Source: an uncultured Collinsella sp.
Lineage (GTDB): Bacteria > Actinomycetota > Coriobacteriia > Coriobacteriales > Coriobacteriaceae
Direction: 5' to 3'
Length of the DNA: 7,289 nucleotides
Assembly (NCBI GenBank): GCA_958372035.1
Contig: CATXML010000058.1
Span: 1-7,289 of the forward strand
Shown: in pieces, positions 1 through 4,834 of the stretch
How positions within the stretch are numbered: the stretch's first letter is position 1
How the letters are laid out: each line of letters opens with the position of its first letter
Translations under genes and position numbers: made by a program
The notes under the pieces: generated by a model
Told to the model about the DNA's origin: nothing
The model's database searches: none
Seen by the model: the letters and a program-made list of their open reading frames with translations, nothing else

Positions 1-16
1 GTGCCCTTTTTCATGG

Positions 17-49
17 AATGTGACAAAGGGACAGTCCCTTTGTCACATT
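17..49. repeat. 33-bp palindromic repeat, family A copy 1
   Basis: The arms 17-32 (aatgtgacaaagggac) and 34-49 (gtccctttgtcacatt) are perfect reverse complements around one central base at 33. The segment 18-50 recurs base for base at 1852-1884. It begins 6 bases past the stop codon of the minus-strand membrane protein gene, so in that transcript it would form a strong 16-bp hairpin. The minus strand beyond the hairpin has no run of T, so a classical intrinsic terminator is not supported. I read it as a REP-like or miniature intergenic repeat that may protect or end the mRNA 3' end. Repeats with this core are, from memory, common in Collinsella-type genomes. Confidence 0.85.
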
Positions 50-55
50 GGGCGC

Positions 56-1189
56 CTAGCTCGTTTTGCCCACCAACGTGATACGGATGCTTGGATGGGT
101 GTACTCGTCAAACTCGTCCTCGGGATCCGTGTCAAACGAGTAATAAGCCTTGATGGGGTCGTCGCTCGTCCTGATAGAGATTCTCTCGTAGAGTGAGCCG
201 TTCAAAAAAGCCTGCCTAAACTCTTCGGGGAGCTTTTGCGGTGCTAGGAGCTCGGGACTCACGGTCTTGACATCTACGGTTTGGACAACAGAGGAAAGCT
301 CGTCCAAGTCGAGCTCGATGCGGGCGAGGTTGTCCTCAAGGCTCGCGTCGGGGTCGATCTCTGCTATGTAGCTCACTTCCTTGAGCGTTCCCTTGTTATC
401 GAAATCCAGGTACGTATAGGTCTTCTGGGTATCGGAGTCGCCTTCGTGCAGATAGCCGCGGACGTGATAGCCGTAATCTTGATATCGCTCGAAGGGGTCA
501 TCGGCGGACACGTACTCGCATGCGGGCTCTAGCGCCTTGCGGGCGATGGCGATCTGCTCGGCCGCGGCCGCGGCGTTCTCTTGCATCTCAATGTTTCCCT
601 GCGCCAGCTGCGGGATGTAAGCACCGCACACGATTGCGAGGGGCAGCACCACAAGTGCGATGATCCACTTTTTTGCACGGGGGATAGGCACGCCACAGGC
701 CTCTGCCATGGCCTTTGCGTTGGCGAAACTCTCGGTAAGCACGTCTGCTGCGGTGGCGACGGCGCCTACGGCAGCGGCGACTTCTGCCGCGCCACCCAGG
801 TTGCGCGCGGTCTCGTTGTCGCTGTTCTTGAGCAGGCGCGCGGCGGCCTGCGTGCCAATAACGCCCGCGATTTGTGCCGAGCGGTCTTTCTCGGACTGCT
901 CGACGACGAGTCGGCGCTGCATTTCTTTCCACTGCTTGCCGCGCATGCCAAAGCGCGGCGCGAGCGCGCAATAGCAGAAGATGACGAGCTCGACGGCGGT
1001 GAGTACCAGGGCGGCCATCATGCCCGTTTCTTGGAAGCCTTCGTGATGGAAGACGATGTCGTCGATCATCTCGAAGGGAATGATCAAAAATGGCAGCACG
1101 AACGCCATGGCAAGCGCCGCACCGGCAACCTTGGGACAGATGCAGTATCGCTGGATACGCTTGCGTTCTTGTTCGGAAAGTGTAGCCAT
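56..1189 (-). CDS. Three-helix membrane protein of unknown function (377 aa)
   Basis: I do not recognise this family. Visible features: a short charged N-terminus; hydrophobic segments at about residues 20-40, 57-78 and 174-194; and between the second and third a long soluble stretch (about 80-172) with an Ala/Val-rich region at about 133-150. After the third helix comes a roughly 180-residue acidic, probably extracytoplasmic C-terminal domain rich in Asp, Glu and Tyr (for example the YHVRGYLHEGDSDTQ stretch near 241-255 and DTDPEDEFDEY near 353-363). No catalytic motif is evident. The ATG at 1189 is preceded by AAGGA with about 6 bases of spacing, which supports this start. It lies 63 bp downstream of the DUF3592-like gene on the same strand and is probably co-transcribed with it. 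A palindromic repeat follows immediately. A role as a small membrane sensor or envelope protein is possible but not shown. The reading frame is confidently coding; the function is open. Confidence 0.85.
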   Translation of the reverse strand: MATLSEQERKRIQRYCICPKVAGAALAMAFVLPFLIIPFEMIDDIVFHHEGFQETGMMAALVLTAVELVIFCYCALAPRFGMRGKQWKEMQRRLVVEQSEKDRSAQIAGVIGTQAAARLLKNSDNETARNLGGAAEVAAAVGAVATAADVLTESFANAKAMAEACGVPIPRAKKWIIALVVLPLAIVCGAYIPQLAQGNIEMQENAAAAAEQIAIARKALEPACEYVSADDPFERYQDYGYHVRGYLHEGDSDTQKTYTYLDFDNKGTLKEVSYIAEIDPDASLEDNLARIELDLDELSSVVQTVDVKTVSPELLAPQKLPEEFRQAFLNGSLYERISIRTSDDPIKAYYSFDTDPEDEFDEYTHPSIRITLVGKTS

Positions 1190-1252
1190 AGCTGGTCCTT
1201 GGTGTCGTGGCGGTCGTTGCGGCGCGCGGGGCGCAGGGTGCGTCAGTCTGGG

Positions 1253-1780
1253 CTAGCGCTGGATAAGAACATAGAGCAAGATGCTCATCGCGATGAGCAA
1301 GAAGCCTGCGATGTTAAACATCAGTGTGGCAAAGTTGCCCACGATGGGGCGTTCGACATAGCTTTTGTCTGGGTTGCTGGGGTTGTAGTACACGGTCATT
1401 TGGCTACCGAGGGGCCAAAGCTGCTCCGCGAGGGTGCCTAGGCGGGCGATGGGGCCTGTCTGCACGTGCAGCCAGCCCTTGGCGTCTTCGTAGGCGGTGG
1501 CTTGCGTGCGGATGGGGAGTCCCGACAAGCTTTTGGTCTTTATGCCACGGAATTGTTTTTTCGCGCGGTATTGCGTGCCGTCGACGGTGTATTCCAAAAC
1601 GGGATTCATTCTGCCTTCACCCATAAAGCGATGGTCGATGACCGTCCCCATGGTCACGGCGGTACAGGCCTTGGCTTTCTTGCGAGCGGCGGCTTTCATG
1701 AGCGCGCTCACTCCGATAAGCAGGATGCCGATGCCCCCAACCAAGATGAGCGCGAGCAGGGATATCTGCGACGTGGTCAC
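1253..1780 (-). CDS. DUF3592-like two-helix membrane protein (175 aa)
   Basis: Hydrophobic helices at residues about 6-29 and 148-172 frame a soluble domain. That domain contains TVIDHRF near 46-52, the strand motif PVLEYTVDG near 60-68, and the signature VYYNPSNPDKSYVE at about 130-143. This helix, beta-domain, YxPxNP, helix layout matches DUF3592 family proteins, whose biochemical role is unknown. Both helices suggest that the soluble part sits on one face of the membrane. The start is a GTG codon at 1780, preceded by AAAGGAG with about 6-7 bases of spacing; no nearby ATG in frame has a comparable site. It is the first gene of a two-gene minus-strand unit with the 377-residue protein downstream. 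The family assignment comes from recognising the motif, not from a search. Confidence 0.85.
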   Translation of the reverse strand: MTTSQISLLALILVGGIGILLIGVSALMKAAARKKAKACTAVTMGTVIDHRFMGEGRMNPVLEYTVDGTQYRAKKQFRGIKTKSLSGLPIRTQATAYEDAKGWLHVQTGPIARLGTLAEQLWPLGSQMTVYYNPSNPDKSYVERPIVGNFATLMFNIAGFLLIAMSILLYVLIQR

Positions 1781-1818
1781 GGCGTTCTCCTTTGGTGCGA
1801 TACCGTCATATGTGACCC

Positions 1819-1853
1819 AGTATAGAGAATCCCGCCCTCGGTGGGCGTATTAT
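1819..1853. promoter_or_regulatory. Possible divergent -10 elements between the DUF3592 and dus genes
   Basis: The 116-bp gap between the divergent genes at 1780 and 1897 holds two hexamers resembling -10 boxes. On the minus strand, TATACT (complement of 1819-1824) lies about 38 bases before the GTG of the DUF3592 gene. On the plus strand, TATTAT (1848-1853) lies at the edge of the palindromic repeat ahead of dus. Neither has a good -35 hexamer at 16-18 bases, so both are weak calls. If the plus-strand one is used, the dus mRNA would start inside the repeat. Confidence 0.25.
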
Positions 1854-1884
1854 GTGACAAAGGGACAGTCCCTTTGTCACATTG
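1852..1884. repeat. 33-bp palindromic repeat, family A copy 2
   Basis: This is base-for-base identical to 18-50. The arms 1852-1866 and 1868-1882 are perfect reverse complements around position 1867. It ends 12 bases before the dus start codon and lies in direct orientation to copy 1, so the two copies exactly frame the DUF3592 / 377-residue gene pair. Lying in the presumed dus leader, it could form a 15-bp hairpin just upstream of the start codon and affect dus expression, if transcription begins upstream of it. Confidence 0.85.
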
Positions 1885-1896
1885 ATTTGAGAATGG

Positions 1897-2856
1897 ATGT
1901 TGATGTATTTATCGCTGGCTCCTATGGAGGGGATTACCGGGCATGTGTTCCGTCGCGTGCATGCGGAGTGCTTCGGCGCGCTCGATTGTTATTACACGCC
2001 GTTTTTGCCGCCGCCGCGGGTGGGCAATCGCTTTGGCGGCAAGGCGTTTAAAGAGGTCGATCCTGCCAACAACCAGGGACTTAACGTGGTGCCCCAGCTG
2101 ATGTCCAAGAATGCGGACGAGTTTGTGTGGGCGGCGCAGGTGCTTGCCGATATGGGTTACCGCGAGGTCAACCTCAACCTTGGCTGCCCTTCGGGTACGG
2201 TGGTCGCGAAGGGCAAGGGTTCGGGCTTTCTGCGCAATTTGGATGAGCTCGAGGTGTTCTTGAGCGACGTGTGCGAACGCTCGCCCTTGCCGGTGTCGGT
2301 CAAGACCAGACTGGGGCTCGAATGCGATGACGAGTACGAGCGCGTGCTCGACCTCTATTGCCGAATGCCGCTGGCGGAGTTGATCGTGCATCCGCGCGTG
2401 CAAAAGGACCGTTATACGGGCTCACCGCGCAAAGAGTTTTACGGCGAGACGCTGGAACGGGCGCCGTTCCCCGTGGCCTATAACGGCGACATCTTTGATC
2501 TTGAGGACATGGATGCGCTGGTGAAGGCCTATCCCGGAACACGCCACGTAATGTTGGGGCGCGGCTTGCTTGCGAATCCCGCGCTGGCTCGCATGGTTAA
2601 GGGCGACCCTGCCGCTACCGCCGCTGAGCTGCAACGCTTCCATGACATGCTGTTTGCGGCCTATGCGGACGAGATTGGGGGCAACGCGGTCTTTCGCATG
2701 AAGGAGTGGTGGTTCTACGCCAAATGCGCCTTCGCCGATCCCGCGACCGTTCACAAACTCGTACGCAAGACCAAAAAGGTCGATGAATACCGTGCCGCTG
2801 TCGACCGTGTCTTTCGCGAGCAGCAGCTTGCGCCCATCGCCCGCTTTTGTGGCTAA
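1897..2856 (+). CDS. tRNA-dihydrouridine synthase
   Basis: This is a flavoenzyme that reduces uridine to dihydrouridine in the D-loop of tRNAs, using FMN and NAD(P)H in the cytoplasm. The 319-residue length is normal for Dus proteins. Visible motifs: the N-terminal FMN-barrel opening LAPMEGIT (residues 7-14); NLGCPSG near 94-100 with the catalytic cysteine at 97; SVKTRLG near 134-140 with the conserved Lys 136; the VHPR histidine near 165; NGDI near 196-199; the phosphate-binding GRG at 221-223; and a C-terminal helical tRNA-binding part with RMKEWWFY near 267-274. Which Dus subfamily, and so which uridine it modifies, cannot be decided by eye. The start is uncertain: ATG codons at 1897 and 1903 are both possible, and only a weak GAGAA lies upstream. 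It stands alone on the plus strand, with a palindromic repeat just before it and a convergent gene after it. Confidence 0.95.
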   Translation: MLMYLSLAPMEGITGHVFRRVHAECFGALDCYYTPFLPPPRVGNRFGGKAFKEVDPANNQGLNVVPQLMSKNADEFVWAAQVLADMGYREVNLNLGCPSGTVVAKGKGSGFLRNLDELEVFLSDVCERSPLPVSVKTRLGLECDDEYERVLDLYCRMPLAELIVHPRVQKDRYTGSPRKEFYGETLERAPFPVAYNGDIFDLEDMDALVKAYPGTRHVMLGRGLLANPALARMVKGDPAATAAELQRFHDMLFAAYADEIGGNAVFRMKEWWFYAKCAFADPATVHKLVRKTKKVDEYRAAVDRVFREQQLAPIARFCG

Positions 2857-2906
2857 ATGATCCCTTGGGGACGGAGAAGAACGGATCGCCTGTGCCGGAC
2901 CCATGC

Positions 2907-2968
2907 AAAAAACTGTACGCCAGCATCCAAGGATGTCGAAAAATATCGTTTTTGGATGCTGACGTACA
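2907..2968 (-). terminator. Intrinsic terminator of the antitoxin transcript
   Basis: Read on the minus strand, the hairpin arms (complements of 2952-2968 and 2914-2930; 17 bp with one mismatch, 2920 against 2962, around a 21-base loop) are followed after one base by six T residues (complement of 2907-2912). This fits a factor-independent terminator, beginning about 20 bases past the stop codon of the ribbon-helix-helix gene. On the plus strand the hairpin has no T-run, so it may only stall the convergent dus transcript. Confidence 0.6.
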
Positions 2969-2974
2969 TGTTTG
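2913..2974. repeat. Hairpin repeat, family B copy 1
   Basis: This 62-bp unit matches 3462-3523 at 57 positions and lies in the same orientation. It contains the inverted arms tgtacgccagcatccaa and ttggatgctgacgtaca around an AT-rich loop that shares atgtcgaa and aatatcg with the other copy. Conservation extends through the loop, which a simple terminator would not need. GGGGAC hexamers sit on both sides at 2867-2872 and 2983-2988. It lies between the converging 3' ends of dus and the antitoxin-like gene. Confidence 0.85.
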
Positions 2975-2987
2975 GTTCGGCAGGGGA

Positions 2988-3254
2988 CTAGGCAATCATT
3001 GCATCGAGTGTAATGAGTTCCCTGAGTCGCTCCGTGCGCGTTTGCCCATGGCGCTTTGCCTTTGCGTCAAATGCTTCAAGAACCGATTCGCCCACACGTG
3101 CCGATAAAACAACGCTTGGTTCATCGGAAATCGGCGGCCTTCCCAACTTGACGGTGTGGCCCTTCGGCCACTCATCTTTTTCGTATGCCGCTGCGGCTTT
3201 TTCTAGCTCACCGGGAGCAAACCCCATCATCTTTTCGAGCTGTTTAGCGTCCAT
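2988..3254 (-). CDS. Ribbon-helix-helix antitoxin-like protein (88 aa)
   Basis: This is likely the DNA-binding antitoxin or autorepressor of a type II toxin-antitoxin module. An N-terminal acidic/helical part (residues 1-32) is followed by the linker KLGRPPISDEP (36-46). The strand SVVLSARV (47-54) and two helices (about 55-70 and 72-87, the second with TRTERLRELI) form a CopG/MetJ-type ribbon-helix-helix. The N-terminal part would be the surface that binds a toxin. ATG 3254 is preferred over the longer in-frame ATG at 3428, because AGGAGG sits 5 bases before 3254 and the longer N-terminus reads like non-coding sequence. A 35-codon ORF ends within this ribosome binding site, suggesting translational coupling. 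Tandem TTGT-N2-ACAA palindromes lie upstream as a probable self-binding operator. No full-length toxin gene is visible on either side, so it may be an orphan. The fold call is good; the partner is uncertain. Confidence 0.8.
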   Translation of the reverse strand: MDAKQLEKMMGFAPGELEKAAAAYEKDEWPKGHTVKLGRPPISDEPSVVLSARVGESVLEAFDAKAKRHGQTRTERLRELITLDAMIA

Positions 3255-3262
3255 AGCGCCTC

Positions 3263-3370
3263 CTATCGATCGATTCCGATTTCCCTGAGCACCTTGCGCG
3301 TAGGAGGGACAAGGGCGTGGTAAATGATGTAACCATCCCGATCGGGGCAACATCGAGCGATGAGCTCCAT
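3263..3370 (-). pseudogene. 35-codon ORF coupled to the antitoxin; possible toxin remnant
   Basis: The ORF reads from ATG 3370 to TAG 3263-3265, and the TAG shares bases with the AGGAGG of the antitoxin gene, 8 bases before its ATG. The peptide includes MELIARCCPDRDGYIIYHAL and ends with PPTRKVLREIGIDR. The frame stays open upstream to a TGA at about 3427, adding a basic stretch ending in VYKKRSRL but no ATG or GTG. A pattern of Leu-Glu-Ile/Leu, Asp-Gly, hydrophobic-His-Ala, then Arg-Lys resembles, in my judgement, the C-terminal end of small actinobacterial toxins encoded just ahead of ribbon-helix-helix antitoxins. That suggests an N-terminally truncated toxin beside the repeat at 3437-3548. 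There is no good ribosome binding site for ATG 3370, which favours a remnant. It could instead be a real leader peptide or micro-toxin. Confidence 0.4.
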
Positions 3371-3386
3371 GAGGCGGCTTCTCTTT

Positions 3387-3416
3387 TTGTATACAATTTT
3401 GTAGACAAAAATACAA
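3387..3416 (-). promoter_or_regulatory. Promoter with tandem palindromic operator for the antitoxin unit
   Basis: Two 10-bp palindromes, TTGTATACAA (3387-3396, perfect) and TTGTAGACAA (3399-3408, one mismatched central pair), lie 12 bp centre to centre. That is about one helical turn, the usual arrangement for ribbon-helix-helix repressors. On the minus strand a -35-like TTGTAT (complement of 3411-3416) and a -10-like TATACA (complement of 3388-3393) are separated by exactly 17 bases, so both palindromes overlap the promoter. The predicted transcript would start near 3381 and carry the short ORF and the antitoxin gene. Autorepression is inferred from this layout. Confidence 0.55.
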
Positions 3417-3436
3417 GTAACTAGTCATTTAAGAAC

Positions 3437-3548
3437 GTCCCCAACGACTGCCCACAAATAGCTGTACGTCAGCATCCAAAGATGTCGAATAATATCGACT
3501 TTGGATGCTGACGTACATGTTTGTGCCGTATGGGTTTGTGCGTTGGGG
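3437..3548. repeat. Hairpin repeat, family B copy 2, with outer inverted ends
   Basis: The core 3462-3523 matches 2913-2974 at 57 of 62 positions. Its inner arms are perfect here: tgtacgtcagcatccaaag (3463-3481) and its reverse complement (3499-3517) around a 17-base loop. Further out, cacaaa (3453-3458) pairs with tttgtg (3520-3525), and ccccaacg (3439-3446) pairs with cgttgggg (3541-3548). The whole 112 bp is thus a nested inverted repeat, like a miniature mobile or REP-type element. It starts 21 bases past the glutaredoxin stop codon and abuts the antitoxin promoter region. No transposase gene is in the window. Confidence 0.75.
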
Positions 3549-3569
3549 CCGGCCGACCGCAATAGAACG

Positions 3570-3815
3570 CTAGAGCAGGTTCTTCTGTATCCACGCGATG
3601 ATGTCGCCCGACTCGTAGAGTGGCGTGCCGTCAATGAACAGGCAGGGAACTTGGCGCTTTCCGCCGACGGCGATGAGCGTCTGCTCGGCATCGGAATCGG
3701 TCGAGATATTACGCTCGGGGATGGTCACGCCGTTATCGGCCAGGAAACGCTTGACCTTTATGCAATACGGGCAGCCGGTCATAACGTAGAGCGCGAGCTC
3801 GTGATCAGTAGCCAT
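3570..3815 (-). CDS. Glutaredoxin-family thiol oxidoreductase (81 aa)
   Basis: This is a cytoplasmic thiol-disulfide exchange protein with a thioredoxin fold, normally reduced by glutathione or another low-molecular-weight thiol. The active site is CPYC at residues 15-18, followed by helix IKVKRFLADNG. The cis-proline lies in QVPCLFIDG (residues 55-63, Pro 57), and the thiol-binding ESGDI motif is at 68-72. The length is typical of a bacterial class I glutaredoxin. ATG 3815 is chosen over the in-frame ATG at 3854, because TTGGAG stands just ahead of 3815 and the extra 13 residues do not belong to the fold. It lies 51 bp downstream of the XRE/TipAS regulator on the same strand and is probably in one transcript with it. 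An extra cysteine (Cys 58) directly after the cis-proline is notable. Its physiological thiol partner is unknown. Confidence 0.93.
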   Translation of the reverse strand: MATDHELALYVMTGCPYCIKVKRFLADNGVTIPERNISTDSDAEQTLIAVGGKRQVPCLFIDGTPLYESGDIIAWIQKNLL

Positions 3816-3866
3816 AGGTCTCCAATCGGTTGAGGTTTCGATTGAAATACCCAAAGCCGCCGCGGT

Positions 3867-4694
3867 CTATGCACGCGTCAACGACGACTCGATTGCCTGT
3901 ACCAGAAACGCCGTGGCGCCGGTGCCGCAGGGCTTGTCGTAGTAGTCAACAAAGCGCTGGTCGGCAAGATAGCCGTGGGCGAGGCCCAAGTACGCCTCGT
4001 CTTGGGGCTCGCATCCCCAGTTGAGAGCAATCCAGCGACGATGCATCGCGACAAGCTTGCGAGCCTCGCTTCCATCCGGTTCGCCGTCGCTCATGGCAAT
4101 CGAGAGCTGGCCCAGAATAGCGCGTTCAAGTTCCTTCATGTCGTTCCATGTCTGAGGATCCATATCCAGTAACGTTTCGTTTGCTGCATCGATAGCCTCA
4201 TCGCCATAGCGCGCCCGCGCTTCGGCGCCGTAGCGCTCCTCGTTTTCTTGCACGGCGCGCCAGCGTTCCAGTTGCGGCAGCACGGCGCCCATGAGCGAGA
4301 CAGCTTCGTCGAGCGACATACCGGTGTTTTGTGCCAGGCGCGGGGCACAATCCTCGATCATTGCCTCCATCGTAGTGTCGTAGGTGTACTTGCCGTGGTC
4401 GTAGCACCACTTGCAGTAATGATCGGTCGCGGTGCCCGCAGCATCGGTGCCGCAGTCGTCGGGTGTGAGCACCATGCCGCAGCTCTGGCAATAGTGCTCG
4501 GGCATTTCGAGCAGGTGGGACAGCGGTTCTCCGGTTACGGCGGCAATGAGCTTCATCATGTCGATGCCCGGGGTGACTTCGCCGCGCTCCCAGCGGCTGA
4601 CGGCTTGGCGCGTGACATAGAGCTTGGCGGCAAGCTGCTCTTGGGTAAGGTTGTTGGCGCGACGGACGGCGATGAGTTTTTCTGCAAAGGCCAT
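3867..4694 (-). CDS. XRE-type HTH regulator with zinc ribbon and TipAS-like effector domain
   Basis: This is probably a transcription factor that senses a ligand or stress. Domains in order: an XRE/HTH_3 DNA-binding domain at residues about 5-62 (LTQEQLAAKLYVTRQAVSRWERG is the helix-turn-helix core, stated here as positions 16-38); a zinc ribbon at about 66-117 with CQSCGM (Cys 69, 72) and YCKWCY (Cys 94, 97), a layout like the putative zinc-ribbon family that ends in TMEAMIEDCAP; and a C-terminal TipAS-like domain at about 140-272. The TipAS part shows RYGAEA/ARYGDEA, AMHRRWIALNWG near 216-227 and GYLADQRFVDYYD near 241-253. TipAS domains are best known fused to MerR domains, where they bind thiopeptides and other peptides. 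Here the DNA-binding part is XRE instead. The ATG has AAAGGAG 5-6 bases upstream. Glutaredoxin follows in the same direction. The ligand and targets are unknown; autoregulation is plausible given the inverted repeat at its promoter. Confidence 0.9.
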   Translation of the reverse strand: MAFAEKLIAVRRANNLTQEQLAAKLYVTRQAVSRWERGEVTPGIDMMKLIAAVTGEPLSHLLEMPEHYCQSCGMVLTPDDCGTDAAGTATDHYCKWCYDHGKYTYDTTMEAMIEDCAPRLAQNTGMSLDEAVSLMGAVLPQLERWRAVQENEERYGAEARARYGDEAIDAANETLLDMDPQTWNDMKELERAILGQLSIAMSDGEPDGSEARKLVAMHRRWIALNWGCEPQDEAYLGLAHGYLADQRFVDYYDKPCGTGATAFLVQAIESSLTRA

Positions 4695-4724
4695 AACGGC
4701 TCCTTTCTGCTGCTTGTTGGCTTA

Positions 4725-4753
4725 AGCATACGCGGCGGCCGACGCCCTTCCAA
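4725..4753 (-). promoter_or_regulatory. Predicted promoter of the TipAS regulator / glutaredoxin unit
   Basis: On the minus strand, TTGGAA (complement of 4748-4753) and TATGCT (complement of 4725-4730) each match the sigma-70 consensus at 4 of 6 positions and are spaced by 17 bases. The start site would lie about 25 bases before the ATG at 4694. The 15-bp inverted repeat at 4754-4768 abuts the -35 box. Confidence 0.45.
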
Positions 4754-4768
4754 GCAACCGTTGGTTGC
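4754..4768. promoter_or_regulatory. Candidate operator, GCAACC-GTT-GGTTGC
   Basis: This is a perfect 6-bp inverted repeat around a 3-base centre, lying in the 140-bp gap between the divergent regulator and trmO genes. It directly precedes the predicted -35 box of the regulator. Position and symmetry fit a binding site for the neighbouring XRE-type protein, but this is inference, since short inverted repeats arise by chance. Confidence 0.35.
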
Positions 4769-4821
4769 ACGACGGGGACCGCGGCGAAGAATTGCGCGCA
4801 ACACCCCACGCCTCCATGCCG

Positions 4822-4834
4822 TACAATGACCGGC
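4822..4834 (+). promoter_or_regulatory. -10 element giving a leaderless trmO transcript
   Basis: TACAAT (4822-4827) matches the -10 consensus at 5 of 6 positions and lies 7 bases before the ATG at 4835, so transcription would begin at or very near the start codon. No ribosome binding site precedes that ATG or the one at 4826, which itself overlaps the hexamer. No clear -35 box is visible. Confidence 0.45.

Noticed and set aside
1..55. Intrinsic terminator downstream of the 377-residue protein
   Set aside because: The hairpin is strong but the minus strand beyond it lacks a T-run, and an identical copy lies in a 5' leader, so repeat is the better label.
581..1441. 286-codon open frame on the plus strand
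   Set aside because: It overlaps both minus-strand membrane protein genes and their spacer, has a Cys/His/Arg-rich composition and no motif; the opposite strand shows coherent helices and ribosome binding sites.
2988..3428. Longer 146-residue version of the antitoxin-like protein
   Set aside because: The extra N-terminal part has no ribosome binding site, runs through the promoter palindromes and reads out of frame with the short ORF; ATG 3254 has a strong AGGAGG.
17..3548. CRISPR array
   Set aside because: Each palindromic repeat family has only two copies, 0.5 to 1.8 kb apart and separated by genes; there is no regular repeat-spacer pattern and no cas gene.
3570..3854. 94-residue version of the glutaredoxin starting at 3854
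   Set aside because: The extra 13 residues are not part of the fold and the ribosome binding site supports ATG 3815.
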